DNA of 64,000 nt from Deinandra increscens subsp. villosa (GCA_039602395.1 JBCNJP010000006.1:40139279-40203278), one strand, 5' to 3'; shown: positions 20,973 to 33,534, counted from the stretch's first letter. Numbers and translations: made by a program. The notes: generated by a model not told the origin, from the letters alone.

Positions 20973-23900
20973 TACCAACTGTCTTTGGCAACATTTGTGT
21001 GATTGCATCCTTTCATGCAGATTGTGTCTTTAGCAAGACCCAATCCTTATGTTGCGTAAGATATCCTTGTTATGTTGCATCAAGACATTCTTATCAGATT
21101 AACTTATATTGATATTTGTGACCTTAAATCACATTTGACAAACAACTATGTCATTTGTGGTCCTGATTCGTATACCATACACTTGGCATCCTCTTGTGAT
21201 AGTGATGTACGTGGATGAACTATAACATCCATTGTTATTTTTCTTTCAGTAATTATACTGACAACTTTCAGTAATAGAGTCATGCATGAGCTCATGATTA
21301 ATTAATGATTTCCAACTTCCACTCATCCTGAGAATCTCATCTTATATCAAACGTTTTACCGACAAAACCTTCAAGGGACTATTCCCGTGACTATATGTAC
21401 TCTCAAATACTCACTTTTGAAATTAACACACCGATCTGAATTTTCCTAGACGTCCCGATATCTGAATATGTATTCTGGTATATGAACACATAAGAGGGTT
21501 CATAGATGTCACTCTATCGTTTCTCTCACTTTATTCAATTGTGGACTATTCCTCAATTGGATCTATTCATGATATACCCTTTTCGCTGATCTTCTCTAGT
21601 ATCATCCTTTCAAGGTTCAATATGTTTTCTTGATCTTGATATCTCATATCAACATCCTTCCATATTAACTCGCTCATGGGTCTGTTTTAGATCTCAGCTC
21701 ACAGTCCAGGGATATGTGATGATTAAGTATACCATACCTTCAATCAATTTTAGTAGTTTGTCTAGTCCAAGATCTTGATTTATCATAAAGTCCCTTTTAT
21801 GATCTTATCTTTCCTTTATTCAGATCTGTTGTTGAACTCCCACTTTCCTTAACATTGTTTTCTACAATCCTTACTCTTAAGCATTGTCTATGTATACTTC
21901 ACTAAGTATAGCAATTTGTCTGGGACTGTGTAAAGACAAATTTCACCATTATTCGTCTCATCTCTTATCCAAGAATGTGACCTTTCGTCTATTCAGTTCA
22001 TATCCCATATCTAGCATCTTTAAAGATCTTCTATCTTTAATCGTAAGACTATCATCTCATGAAATATCTACAATTGTGTTGCTGGATTTAGAAATTTAAC
22101 AACTCTTGTTAGTTTCTGTGATGTTTTAGGCTCTTCTGAGATTCAATCTAATCTTATGGAATGGTGAGTGTGAACCCTAGATTTCCTGTTTACTCCCATC
22201 ATTGGTTCAACTTCTGCAAGTCATGTCTTTCTTTACTAAAACTTCCTTTTAGCCTCTAAGAAGATTTATCTAATGATTTGTCTAGTATTCTAGCAGAGAC
22301 ATTTGTTCTGATCTCATCACAAGCGTGTCTCATTTGACTGGTCATAATCTCTACTTAATTTTCAAGAATCTTTTATTCTTTGTGGTCTCTTGAAGAGATG
22401 CAATTAATTTTTGTATTATTGTCTTTACCTTGCTGCATCTTCATGCATGTGTTAACGAATTTGATTTTCAATCAATCTCGTTATTTTGTTAGTCATGTTT
22501 AAACTATGTTTGCAAACATAGTTGGTTTTCTTTTGAAAATAATTTCTCAAGAAATTTCTAACGTGCTAACATTTGTTTAGGATGATAAACTTTAATACTT
22601 TGAATCTCAATCACGCATAAAAGACAATATATTCGTTATTGAGAGGATATCTATCTCATAGATTTCCCTTTTGTATGAAACAAATATTAAATAGCAAAAA
22701 TAATAAAATCTCAAACTATAAAGTAGATATTTCCAAACAAAAGCATAAACAATGATGTCTAAAACAAAACACAATTCTTTTAATGAAGAAATAAACTCGT
22801 TTATATCTTCAGTTTCAGCCGACTTCTCAAGTCACTTCAGTCTTCATTGTTTTCCCCATCATTGCTGAATTCCACATCTTGCAAATTAAAAATGTGAACA
22901 CACATTTTGTTAGTGTCTCTACGCTTGGTGATTTCAAGATAGGAAAATGCTAAAATGAATATTACATCATAAACAATTTTTGAAGGATCTAATCTGATCA
23001 GTGTGGGAAACCCTGTATCTCAAGTCTGTTAAAATATATCACCATCCGAATCGACATGATCTGCAACACTTGAACTTCATAGGCTTAGTTATTTCTTTAG
23101 TGATTTCACGACCCCAGAACTGCTATGACTGAAATTTAGCTCCCAACTCTTGGATCATGTCATAAGCAGTGGTGTGTTTTAAGTACATATCGAAATCACT
23201 GTATAACTCATCACTCATGCTCGAGAGACTTAGGTATGCAACTCTCTTCGAGTCCTTGTGATGTTTTAGCCAGTCAGTTATAGTGGTGTCGGGTGGCATA
23301 ACCTTTGGAATCGTTCTGTCCATAACATATAATCACTTTTCCTTTTCGAGAATGTATCTCAAGTTTTCATACCATGTTGTTAAATTCTTGCCATTCAATT
23401 TGTCTTTGTACATAGTGTGTCGGTAATGGTATTTGGCGAAATAACTGTTGTACATCTACAAGAGGGAAACAATATTTTAGTATTTCATGTTTACTAGATA
23501 ACCTAATTAAATAGATAGACCCAATAGCACATATTTCAATTAGGATAGAGATCCTATTTCATAAATGCAAGTGATTGGCTTAGCACTATTCACTTGTATT
23601 TATTACATAGGTGGGTAATGTCTACCGATTGCGTCTCACATAACTCTCCGTTTTTGGGGTTCTTGACGTATTATGAAATTGCAATTCCAATTTGTGTCCG
23701 TAATTAAATACATTAATTTAGACAATGACCATATTCACATCTACAGAGGTGATTAACTTAGCACTACTCACTCCTGCATCTGCTACGTAGGTGGGTAACA
23801 TTTTACCGATTGTGTCTCCACACAACTCTCAGATTTACGTGACATGATTCGTCAAGTTTGTACATTTACCCCAACTATGCCTACTTGTTCTTCTACAAGT

Positions 23901-24666
23901 GATATTGTCCCTAGATAAAAACGCGTTTCGTTGGCCTATGTTACATTGGAACCACGACTCGACCTTGTACCGAAACCGTAGGTCCAATGTAGGGTAAGCG
24001 CTAACAAAGGGTGTTCGGATAGATCGGTTCGAATGTTTCAAATCTAGAATGGTATTAAATGTCATTTTTTAAATTGGGGTTTTCTTCTATATTATAAATA
24101 TAATGGACGACTAAATTTCATGAAAAATAAGTCGAGCATTTTAGTAAAATCATATTTTACTTTTTCGTGATAAATCCTGAAAAGCTCCTTTTTCGTCACA
24201 TGATGTGATCAAATTTTAGATAACCTAACTAATGAAACTAGGTTGGTAATTTATCGCGAATACTTTAATAACTAATAAACTCTTTATTAATTTTATGGTT
24301 TTTAATATTTAACTATTAAAATTAAAACCAACATTATAATAACCACTTATTATACACATGCCTTTTAATTAAAACACTTTTAGTTATTAACGTTCATTTT
24401 AAGATTGCGTAAACGGTTTGGCTAAATGGATTATTCTTAATAATCAATCAACCACAACATATGGAATCGAGCCATTTATGATCGTATGTTTAGTTTCGCT
24501 CGAGCCAACGAACAAGACTAAACTAGGTCAATAAGGGACATGCAACCACAATTCTGGCCCTACTTCTCTTGATTTCCTTGATCCTTACGATATGTCCAAA
24601 AGTATCCTTCGACCACCATTCCGGATATACTTTGATAATCCTCGTCTTCGTTGTTCTTTCCATGAT
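20973..24666 (-). mobile_element. Copia E remnant
   Basis: Degenerate minus-strand Ty1/copia sequence. The only secure coding block is gag (23105-23460). Bases 20973-22860 are AT-rich with no ORF I recognise. Bases 23565-23655 and 23738-23835 are two copies of a unit with GGTGGGTAAYNTYTACCGATTG-like sequence. Bases 23860-24660 are leader or LTR-like, without genes. The boundaries are uncertain. Confidence 0.5.
23105..23460 (-). pseudogene. Copia-type gag fragment (UBN2-like)
   Basis: Minus-strand reading gives YRHTMYKDKLNGKNLTTWYE, then RYILEKEK, a stop and DRTIPKVMPPDTTITDW, then SDELYSDFDMYLKHTTAYDM and IQELGAKFQS. This is the conserved N-terminal region of plant copia gag polyproteins, where the last motifs are typical. 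The protein is interrupted by a stop and no zinc knuckle follows, so it is a relic. It belongs to a different family from copia A. Confidence 0.75.
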
Positions 24667-24743
24667 GTAGGTTCTTGATGTAAATAGATTTATATTTTAC
24701 AAATAATATAAAACATAACTATTACATCGCGGGTCCATAATTA
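24667..24743 (+). repeat. 77-bp direct repeat, copy 1
   Basis: Identical base for base to 25396-25472. It ends ...GCGGGTCCATAATTA. The two copies bracket a 652-bp promoter-like segment. Confidence 0.9.
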
Positions 24744-25395
24744 ATAAAGAGTGCCGGCGACGGTAAGGTGGAAGCGTGGCGGTGGCGGGCGGCAGCATGG
24801 TGGCGGCGGTCAGGGGCGGCGGTGGTTGGTTGCCAGTGATCGGCGGTGGTGGTGGTAGCCGGCGACGCAGACTGGGAGAAAGGGAGAGATTTCGGGTTTA
24901 GCCTTTAGGGTTTTCTCTGTGTATATAGGGTTCAGAATTAACCTGTATTTATAGGAATACAAGTTACAGTCTGATCCCCTAAGATACTGTCTTTTTCCAA
25001 AGAAAGTATCTTGATATTAATTGTTAATACAATTAATACAAACTAAAGTTTATATGTTCGAAACAAACCCAATATATCTTATATATTTTTAAATCAATCT
25101 CCACGTTTTAGTAATCTCAATTATCTAAAACGTTTTTTTGGATATTTATTATTAACGTCTTTAATAATATTTATTTTATCCGTATTTGAATTATCTCTAT
25201 AAATTAACCATTTGTTTACGTTATTAAAATAACGTATTAATATTATTATAGTCAAAACGTATTTTGACGCAATATTATTCTCTGATCAAATTAGGTTAAC
25301 TGCTTTAACAGTGGGTGCTTTAGGCAATACATCTGGGGGTTTTACATGAGTTTTAGTGGATTATGATTTTAATTTGAAGCACTCAAGATGTCCTA
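24744..25395 (-). other. Promoter-like segment between 77-bp repeats
   Basis: On the minus strand it is AT-rich, has a TATA box (tataaata, 24946-24953), then a leader with AAACCCTAAAGG-like sequence and a GC-rich CCGCCGCC run at 24755-24860. It looks like an LTR promoter with its transcribed leader, or the 5' end of a captured gene. No ORF is convincing. Confidence 0.45.
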
Positions 25396-25472
25396 GTAGG
25401 TTCTTGATGTAAATAGATTTATATTTTACAAATAATATAAAACATAACTATTACATCGCGGGTCCATAATTA
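25396..25472 (+). repeat. 77-bp direct repeat, copy 2
   Basis: Identical to 24667-24743. The 3' end of the ORF at 25426-26067 is read through this repeat. Confidence 0.9.
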
Positions 25473-26067
25473 CCCAATCATGTGGTTTCTCTTTAATTTG
25501 TTTCTCACCAAGCATGTGTGGACTCCTCTTTTCATCTCCCCAAAATGGTTTTCCAGTAGACAGTGTATGGGGATTGTGCCATTTAGCTTCATCTAGCCAC
25601 CAACTCTTAAATTTTCCCGGTCCAAATTTGATGGACCGAAGATGGTGAAGGAGTGGATTCTCAAAATTAGAAATGCTTGGGCATCCCCACACTTGGTCTC
25701 TGCATTGCTCCTTCACGGGGAGGCAAACTGATGTCTCCATATGCGGTTCTATAATAAGCGTGCTCTCTGCTAACTCAGCCTTAGTTTCCATATTCTGCTC
25801 TTCGTACAACATAGCCTCCAACTCTTTCAAGTCACCCTCTGGATCAAACGTCTCTGTATCCTCAACCATAGGTGGCACGGCTAGCCAATCGTCTCCAAAT
25901 TCCTCTAACATATGATCATCAAATGTATCGTGTGAGTATAAATCATATGGAGCTTGATCTGCCTGCAACGCATTTGAGTGTGGCTCATCCTGACTGATCT
26001 CGATCTGATCTGGAGGTGGGACATGTGCGGTACTTGATGGGCTTAGCCTCGATTGCACCTCGTCCAT
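25426..26067 (-). CDS. Acidic ORF of non-autonomous gypsy-like element D
   Basis: 213 residues, acidic in the first half (DTFDDHMLEEFGDDW, DPEGDLKELEAMLYEEQ), with a C-terminal region rich in Trp, His and Lys (WWLDEAKWHNPH, HDWVIMDPRC). No known domain is recognised. Its position just downstream of a gag-like zinc-knuckle fragment suggests an accessory or residual gag-pol product of a non-autonomous LTR element. The last residues are encoded by the 77-bp repeat, so the original C-terminus may be lost. A host gene is unlikely given the surroundings. Confidence 0.45.
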   Translation of the reverse strand: MDEVQSRLSPSSTAHVPPPDQIEISQDEPHSNALQADQAPYDLYSHDTFDDHMLEEFGDDWLAVPPMVEDTETFDPEGDLKELEAMLYEEQNMETKAELAESTLIIEPHMETSVCLPVKEQCRDQVWGCPSISNFENPLLHHLRSIKFGPGKFKSWWLDEAKWHNPHTLSTGKPFWGDEKRSPHMLGEKQIKEKPHDWVIMDPRCNSYVLYYL

Positions 26068-26208
26068 TATGATCTCCTGCTCAAACTCATCACAACTCTC
26101 CTCATAAACATGTTGGCTCTCAGAAAACAGATTCTAAGAGCTCGTTTGCGGTTCTCTCTAAATTTACGACACGAGCTCCCAAACTTTTCAACTCTTTGGC
26201 AAGTAACG

Positions 26209-26490
26209 CTATATTTTGCTCGTTCTTTGCAAATCAAGCTTCACTTGCTGTACCACTTGAGCGCTTTGCTGTAAGAGTTGAGCCATCATATCCTTTAATT
26301 TCTTCATGCTATTATCCTCAGTTGGGGCTTGTTCGCTAACTCCAAAGTCGTATGCGGGTGACGGAGAATAACCATAGTAACCGATGGGAGGCCCTGCTGA
26401 ATAGTTACAAAACTGCACGTGATGGGGCTCCCCACATATCTCACACCGCACACGATATCTCTCATAATTTTGTTTGAAGTACCACTCCAT
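26209..26490 (-). pseudogene. Gag-like fragment of element D with zinc knuckle
   Basis: 93 residues starting MEWYFKQNYERYR. CEICGEPHHVQFC is a C-x2-C-x3-H-x4-C knuckle of the type seen in Athila-like gag proteins. A Tyr/Pro/Gly-rich stretch follows, then a helix with MKKLKDMMAQLLQQSAQVVQQ that may form a coiled coil. Only the knuckle part of gag remains. The next ORF (25426-26067) lies 140 bases further downstream in another frame. Confidence 0.6.
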
Positions 26491-28450
26491 GAGATTTGTT
26501 GTAGAGAGTAGACAAACAAAAAGAACAAAAAATATCTATCCAAAAAGGCCAAACTAAAACAACTAAACAAGGATAATAAACACACAAAACGAAAATATAA
26601 ATACATTAAAGAAAAACATTAAAGAAAAACACACTAAAAATCTGGTCAAGTTTTAAAAGGTATTCACCAAGTGACCAAACTACACACCAGGGCAGTGAAC
26701 CTGTCGTATGCAGTATAGTATTGGTAAGAACCGGATATCAATCCGTGGACGCGTATGTAGACTCCTGATACTGGATCTTTGCTAGAATCTAACCAATGAT
26801 AATGATTTTGAGAACTAACACTAAAAACTAATCAGAAAAAGTAAAACAGATAAAAACAACTAAAAACCGGATAACACGATGGAAAAATTAGTCGGAGAAA
26901 AGTATCACCTCGATAAGAATCCTCTAAACCCCAATAAGACCCCTAGTTTGACTAATAAACACGATCCTATCCACTAACGGTGAAAACCAAAATGAAATAG
27001 GACTATAGACACATCCTAATCACTAAGGTAATCCTAAATGAAGCTCGGATAGAAAACTATGTAAAATTGCCCAATGGCCTAATCGCTTCGATCAAAGCGG
27101 ACTAAACGCACACGTAAAAGGAAACCACAAGAAAGGTCTATCTAAATGGCACCTAACACATGCAATGATTCTGAAATGAATAGCCTAGGACCTAGAAAAC
27201 TTTAAACACGAATAAGCGAGCTCGAATCTTATGGTCATAAGCATCCTGACTCACTCAACAATGCATAGCTATTTCCTAGTATATGAAATCAATTGATCAA
27301 CTCAATCTCATATAGATGCACACAAATTCAGCCCCAAATCCGTATCATATTATCATGTAGGAGGTCTCCGGATCATGTGTTAATCAATAAACTCAAAAAA
27401 GTCAACCAAGTAACAATAAGCTAATTAATAAAGGGTTGTAGTTCTACATTCCACATCAAATAGCCCACATAACATGATCAAAACCGATGCTAAACATGCA
27501 TACATGTTCATCCAAAGCATCCAAATCAGAATCAATAAGCAATTTCACATTATCTTGTCAAAAAGTGAAACTAGAAAGTCAAACGGGTCAAGAATCATTT
27601 AATCTAGGCAGTACAATATGAGGTCAGCCTAGATACATGCTCAATATCAATAAAAAATTAATTTTGGTAACATTCATCATCAAGAAAGAAATTAAAAAGA
27701 TGAAAAAAACAAGAACTAGGTGAAAATCCAAACCGAAAGCTTAAAAAATCTTCAATCTTTGAGCCCAAAAGCTTTGATCTTGATCCTCAATCCTTCCTTG
27801 ATGTTTCCAGATGTTAATGTGGTTTTTATTAGGGTTTTAGGGGTGTTCGAGGGAAGAATGATGGCTGCTAAACCTTTAAATACCCAAAAAAAAAACGAGT
27901 TCTTATGACATCAGGTCGCTGGGCCGGAATTATGGGCCTGGCCGCGAAGAAGATAAAAGAAAAGGAAACAGGATGTAGACAAACATTAGGTTCTGGCCTG
28001 GTGGCTAGTACCATTAACAGTGACCTAAAGGTCATAGGTTCGACACCAATGGGCCGCTAGTTGCTGCTCTTGGACTGCGTAGCAAGTAACACAGCTGGGC
28101 TGCACTTGTTATTATTATATTTTTTTTTCTTTTTAATCTTCCATAACTTTCTCATTCGGGTCCCGGCTCCACTTCCGTTCTTTTCAGTTTTCCTCTAAAT
28201 TCATCACGAACACACCAACCATCTAAAAATCACATTTAAACACACCAATAAATATCACATTCTAATATTCTCAATAAAAAACCAATTTAAATGTAAAAAT
28301 TATACATTTCTCAAATATTAATAAAAAACCCAATCGAAAATCAATAATTCAAATATTAAACAATTAAGCACCAATTTTGATAATTTTAATTTAAAAACTT
28401 ATTTAAATGCGGGAATTTTATTTATTTATTTTATGCGTTAGATACTACGC
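26491..28450 (-). repeat. Element D leader and LTR-like region
   Basis: No gene. On the minus strand a TATA-like tatttaaa lies at 27875-27882, followed by a leader with AACCCTAATAAAAACC. Upstream lie several GGCC-containing words (27914-28060). A tRNA-like stretch is at 27996-28060. The remainder is AT-rich. It is called LTR-like from promoter architecture and from its position before gag; the exact ends are not visible. Confidence 0.45.
27996..28060 (+). other. tRNA-like sequence with Pol III box-like motifs
   Basis: An A-box-like TGGTGGCTAGTACC (27999-28012) and a near-perfect B box GGTTCGACACC (28037-28047) lie about 25 bases apart. GACCTAAAGGTC can form a small stem between them. GGCC at the left and GGGCC at the right could pair as a short acceptor stem. 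It may be a SINE head, a decayed tRNA or chance. Confidence 0.35.
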
Positions 28451-28452
28451 AT

Positions 28453-28454
<2 letters not shown>

Positions 28455-28511
<57 letters not shown>
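28455..28511. repeat. (TA)n microsatellite
   Basis: An uninterrupted TA run of about 57 bases, directly abutting the first MITE. A predicted 64-residue ORF across it is an artefact of the repeat. Confidence 0.95.
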
Positions 28512-28514
<3 letters not shown>

Positions 28515-28685
28515 AGAGGATCATTTGAGAACCAATTGGTTTTGAGAACTTTTGAGAACCATTCTAAGCCACAAGTTATATATAAGGAAACCCCCCTATG
28601 AATTTGAGTGGCCCCCCCTTAAAAATTAGTGGCCCAAAATGGTTCTTAAAAGTTCTCAAAACCAATTAGTTCTCATTTGAAACTA

Positions 28686-28690
<5 letters not shown>
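28511..28690. mobile_element. MITE 1, about 180 bp, palindromic
   Basis: Imperfect inverted repeats of about 50 bases: the left end has GATCATTTGAGAACCAATTG and the right end has its complement with a few changes. Both ends carry TAGGG next to TA runs. There is no coding capacity. Insertion between TA runs recalls the Micron class of microsatellite-associated MITEs. Confidence 0.75.

Positions 28691-28731
<41 letters not shown>
28691..28731. repeat. (TA)n microsatellite
   Basis: A TA run of about 40 bases separating MITE 1 from MITE 2. Confidence 0.95.
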
Positions 28732-28736
<5 letters not shown>

Positions 28737-29535
28737 GAAGGATCCTGCGAAAACCCTTTTTATTGTGAAAACGTGAAAACCAATATTAAAACCTACATAA
28801 CTTCTTCATACGTCAACGTTTTTTCATAAAATTGGCGCCGAATATTTTAGAATTACGTTATCTTCAATTCTGAAAACAAACATTAAAAAAAATTAATGGT
28901 TTTTTTCCCGTGTGATACACATGTGTATCACGCGTGGAACATGTGTATCATCATCATTACTACTGCACAAAAACGAATTATCATGTCTAAAAACACTCCT
29001 TATGTTAAAAACATATTAAAAACACTAAAACATTTATGGTACTAATGATAATGAAACATAGTGCACATGTGCAACATATAATTAAAAAAGTTATAAAGTG
29101 TTATATTTTTCATTAGATATAAAGATAACATAACTATAAGACTTATGGTGCAATTTCCTTTTAAAACTAGTAATGTATACCACATATATGAGGTTTTTTT
29201 TTGGTGTGGTACACATGTGTATTATTTAAAAAAACACAAAAAATGACATAAATATAACACATATGGTGCGTCTTAGAGAAACAAATATTAACTCATATGA
29301 AAGTATGAGTTTTTTTTTTTTTTGTGATACACATGTGTATCACAGGAAAAAATATAAATAAAAAAGTTAACTTTTTTGTTTTTTTTTTGTTTTGTAGAAT
29401 TAAAGATAACATAATTATAAGACGTTTGGTGAATTTTTTAAAAAAATATATTAACGTATGAAAAAGTTATGTTGGTTTTAAGATGGTTTTCCCGTTTTCG
29501 CAAAATATATGAGTTTTCGCAGGATCCTTACCCTA
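28732..29535. mobile_element. MITE 2, about 804 bp, 23-bp TIRs
   Basis: The left end TAGGGGAAGGATCCTGCG and the right end (complement TAGGGTAAGGATCCTGCG) match at 22 of 23 terminal bases. The interior is built of units of about 120-150 bases, each with a palindrome around ACACATGTGT (28913, 29063, 29207, 29326). No ORF. It is a non-autonomous DNA element; the superfamily is not certain. Confidence 0.75.
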
Positions 29536-30314
29536 TATATTTTTTGCGAAAACATAAAAACTAACACTAAAACCTTCATAACTTTTACATACGTTAATAT
29601 TTTTCTATGAAACTTGCACCAAAAATCTTAAAATTCTATTGTCTTTGATTCCGGAAAGGAAATTGATATTTCGAAGAAAAAAAAATTAGTGCACATGTGT
29701 ATTACTAGTGCACATGTGCACCATTTTCATTAGTACTACACAAATGAGAATTGTCATGCGAAAACATATTGTTTAGGTTAAAAACATTTAAAAAACTAAA
29801 ATATTCATAGAACTAATGATAATTCTACATATGCACTATAACTATTAGTTATAGTGCACATGTGTAGCATAAAATTTGTAAAATTTTAAAACGTTAAATA
29901 TATTTTCAGAGTTAAAGATAACACAATTATAAGATTTATGGTGCAATTTCTCTTTTAAAATATTAATGCATACGACACGTATAAAGTGCTTTTTTTTAGT
30001 GCACATCCGCACTAATAAAAAACCACGAAAAACTAACAAAATTATAACGTATTTGATGCGATTTTTCTAAAAAAAACATTAACGCATACTATATGTATGA
30101 GTTTTATTATTAGTGCACATGTGCACTAATAAAAAAACGACGAGACGTTAAAGTTTTTTTTTTAATTTTTTCCAGAATTAAAGAACTCATAATTCTAAGG
30201 TTTTTGGTGCAAATTTTTTTAAAAAATATGATCGTATAAAAAAGTTATGAAGGTTTTAGTATTAGTTTTTAGGTTTTCGCAAAAAGATGTGGTTTTTACA
30301 TGATCCTTACCCTA
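29536..30314. mobile_element. MITE 3, related to MITE 2, left end truncated
   Basis: It begins inside the TIR (TTGCGAAAACATAAAAAC) and ends with GATCCTTACCCTA before a TA run. GTGCACATGTGCAC-like palindromes recur at 29691, 29710, 29855, 30000 and 30112. It is diverged from MITE 2 but has the same unit layout. No ORF. Confidence 0.65.
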
Positions 30315-30330
30315 TATATATATATATAAG

Positions 30331-32130
30331 TCACACCCTGGTCAGAAGTTTGGGTGTGAGCGAGATAGAATCATAGTCACAAAAATAGAGAACAACTACT
30401 ACTAAATTCAAGCGTTAATTAAAATATATTATCATTAATTGTTGCAGCGAAAAGAGTGGTAAACGATATTGTCTTACATTTGAACTTTAAAAGTCTAGTT
30501 TCATTTATTGAAAACATAAAGTAGTTATTTAAGATAGATAGGGACTACGACTCCAACGAAGCAGGTCCGAATGTAAAGGCGAAGTCCCATTTGCATGGCG
30601 TCCATGATAAGCTTATTTACCTGAGAAATCATGAGTTTAAAAGGTCAACACAAAGTTGGTGAGGTTCACAAGTTTAGGACTCGATAGTAAGATTGTAAAA
30701 CAGTTTCAGAAAACTAAAATGTTACGTTGGTTTACTGCTGTGGTTGTATGATCTCACCTGAACCTTGATTTCAAATAATATGGTTTACCCACCCATGGTA
30801 TCCTCGCCCGAGAGATACCGAACATAGCAGAATAGCTGACGTGTACCCCAAGACAATATCCGGAAGTCAGAATTAGAGCTACCAATCAGGGCAGGGTTGT
30901 CAACCCAAATATATCTATCCACTAGCTATCGTTTCGAACAGAACTAATTGAAATCAACGAATGGTGGGATTCAGTTATACTAACGTTTATAATGATAAAG
31001 TACCAGTTGTTGGGCAATCAGTAAGAGAACAGATAATCATACGGCTAACAGCGAAACCATAACATCAAGTTAAAACATTTTATCAGTTCATGATTTCTCT
31101 CCCCCATAAGTATAAAACATTTATAAAGAAAAGGGGTCGTGAAACTCACTTGATTCAGTGATGATTATGGATTACCTAGCGGCAACTAGCAAGTAAAGTC
31201 CTAATAAAACATAAGACAATATGCATAAGGGTCCATATAATCATTTGAGTAACAAACATTACCCAAATGATACCGGTCAAGTCTTGACATATAATCCTGT
31301 TTGTAGCGTTTGAAAACCCGTTAGTTAATCAGCTTAGCAAATCGGTAAATGCGAACGTTCACGTATATAGGCAGTTATGTAAATTAAATAGAAGTAATGA
31401 ACATGTGATAACGTATCATGAAGACCAGTTCAATCAAGTCATCAACATTGTTAAATAATAATATTTATTATTATTTTTAGGTTCGCTCAATCGATTGAAC
31501 ATTTACTCGCGTTAAGTTATAATATATATAACTAGGGTTCATAATTATTATCGAAATAATTATTCTAACTTGTCGAAATAATTCTATTAAATTATTACAA
31601 GTTAACGATTAAATAATTTAAACACAAGTTAGGAAAATATTAAAGGTTCTTTAATATTTAAATTCATGTCAAGGAAAATTAGGGTTTTAAGTTAATAAAA
31701 TTGTAATTATTATTAAAATAATTAATATTAACAAACATGATGAGTTTAACTCAAATTATGATTTCTAAAATTCATATGGATAATTATTTGTCGAAAATAA
31801 TCATTTACGTTTCGTTACGTCGTAAAACGTTTAAAGATTTTGTTTCAATTTCAAACGTTTAAAAATAAACATTTGATCCGGTTAAAACGTTTTGATTATT
31901 TTGATTTATTTAAGATAATAAAAAATATTTAAAATATGATTTTCATTATTTCTGTAAGTAATTTGATTTTATTTTCATAGAATCATTTTTAAAAACTTTA
32001 TTTATCAAATAAAGTTAAGGTTTTAAAATTAAAGAATTTTATAGAATATTCTCCAACATAAAATATTTTTCACTTTTGTATAAAATCCAAGACTTATACT
32101 TTTTATGGCAAATGTCATAAATATGCTCTT
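30331..32130 (-). repeat. LTR remnant F, related to G family
   Basis: It starts GTCACACCCTGGTCAG, close to the TGTCACACCCC end of the G LTRs. It shares the scattered blocks GCTGACGT and GCAGGGTTGTCAACCC with them. The second half (31400-32130) is very AT-rich. No coding sequence. It is cut off by G1 at 32131. Confidence 0.5.
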
Positions 32131-33534
32131 TGTCACACCCCCACATAACCACTAACGGAGTTTATACCGTTAAGGGGTGCGAGCAAACCAGGATCACAAC
32201 CATTAGTTACAAATACTAAACGAATCAGAGTTAGTCCAAATATAAATCATAAAATAAAGTCTCAACATACGCAGCGGAAAAATAACATCTTAGCACTAAC
32301 CACGTGCTTTACAAAAATCATTGTTTGAAATTTCCCAATTAAGTTTGAACAAAATTAAAATTGTCTTCACGTGCCATGCCATCCCGCTCCGGATACTCCT
32401 CAGCGATCTGCAAAAGTTTAAACCATACAAGTGTCAACCTAACGGTTGGTGAGTTCACAGTGGGCTTGACATGCATTGGCCCGGTCTCATAATCATATTC
32501 ATGGCAACATATACTTATGTAATATCGTTTGTGGAAAAAAACAATGCTTAGTGACATCAATAATCGTGGTGTTGTGGTTTAGTAAATGTAATGTCCGTAA
32601 CCTACATTATCGGGTATGTACTAGTTTTGTATAGTTAAAGTGCTCAACCGATATCGCGGGTAGCTAATCCGTTGTTCCATGCACTAAGGAAGTTCGTACC
32701 AAAGCTGACGTAACAGAGTTCGGCATTTGCCGATGGTTTGTGCCTCCAGTTGCGTTCCTCGTGGGACCCACAACTAAAATAGGCTGATATTGTACTCCGT
32801 TCGGCCTCCAACCGGTTGGCTACACATTTGTGTACCGCGAAGCAGGGTTGTCAACCCTCAGTAGATCTACCCAACATCCCCTTGCTTCACAAATTAATGG
32901 TACTAAGTTGTTGAGGACTTTTAAGTTTCAAGGCATCCATAGAAATCATGTGATATCATTTGGTTTAGACTTTAACCTACACTAGCCATATTAAAAATCG
33001 TTTATTCTGGATTTCATTTGAAACCCTAAAAAGAGTTTAAGTATCAAACGGTTATTCCGGATTTCATTTGAAACCCCGAGGATGGACAGTTGCAAGTGCT
33101 TCCCATAAAGCACTCCAACTTCCATAGCAGATATCCCATTTGGCAATATCTCAAAGTGTCAGCGTTGTTTTCCGTTAAGTAATTTCATTGCGACCCAAAC
33201 GGGCTCACAATTTAAGGGTTAGTGAAACTCACCTTAGGTTGCTCAGCTACACTTGTTTAATAACCCAAGTATTTGTTTGCTTAATGAAGACCTAGAAACA
33301 CGTTTAGGTCTTAAGTATTAGTTTTGTGTCTAATCTTTAGCTTAACGTCACTATGGCCCATAACATAGCACGTTGGAATTATGACACGACATACTGACAC
33401 ACGACACCGATGGTTGATCATAAACAAGGGTTCACATAATTCAGAAATCAAGCATGTTTCATTATTGCATAATCATGTACGTCATAGCATAACATTCAAA
33501 CAAGTTGCACAAGTTGGGTTTTGGTCAGATCATA

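Noticed and set aside
21884..22099. 71-codon plus-strand ORF in the copia E remnant
   Set aside because: Low-complexity Ser/Leu/Ile frame in AT-rich sequence, opposite to the element's orientation.
28407..28601. 64-codon ORF across the TA microsatellite
   Set aside because: Tyr-Ile repeats from the TA run; not a gene.
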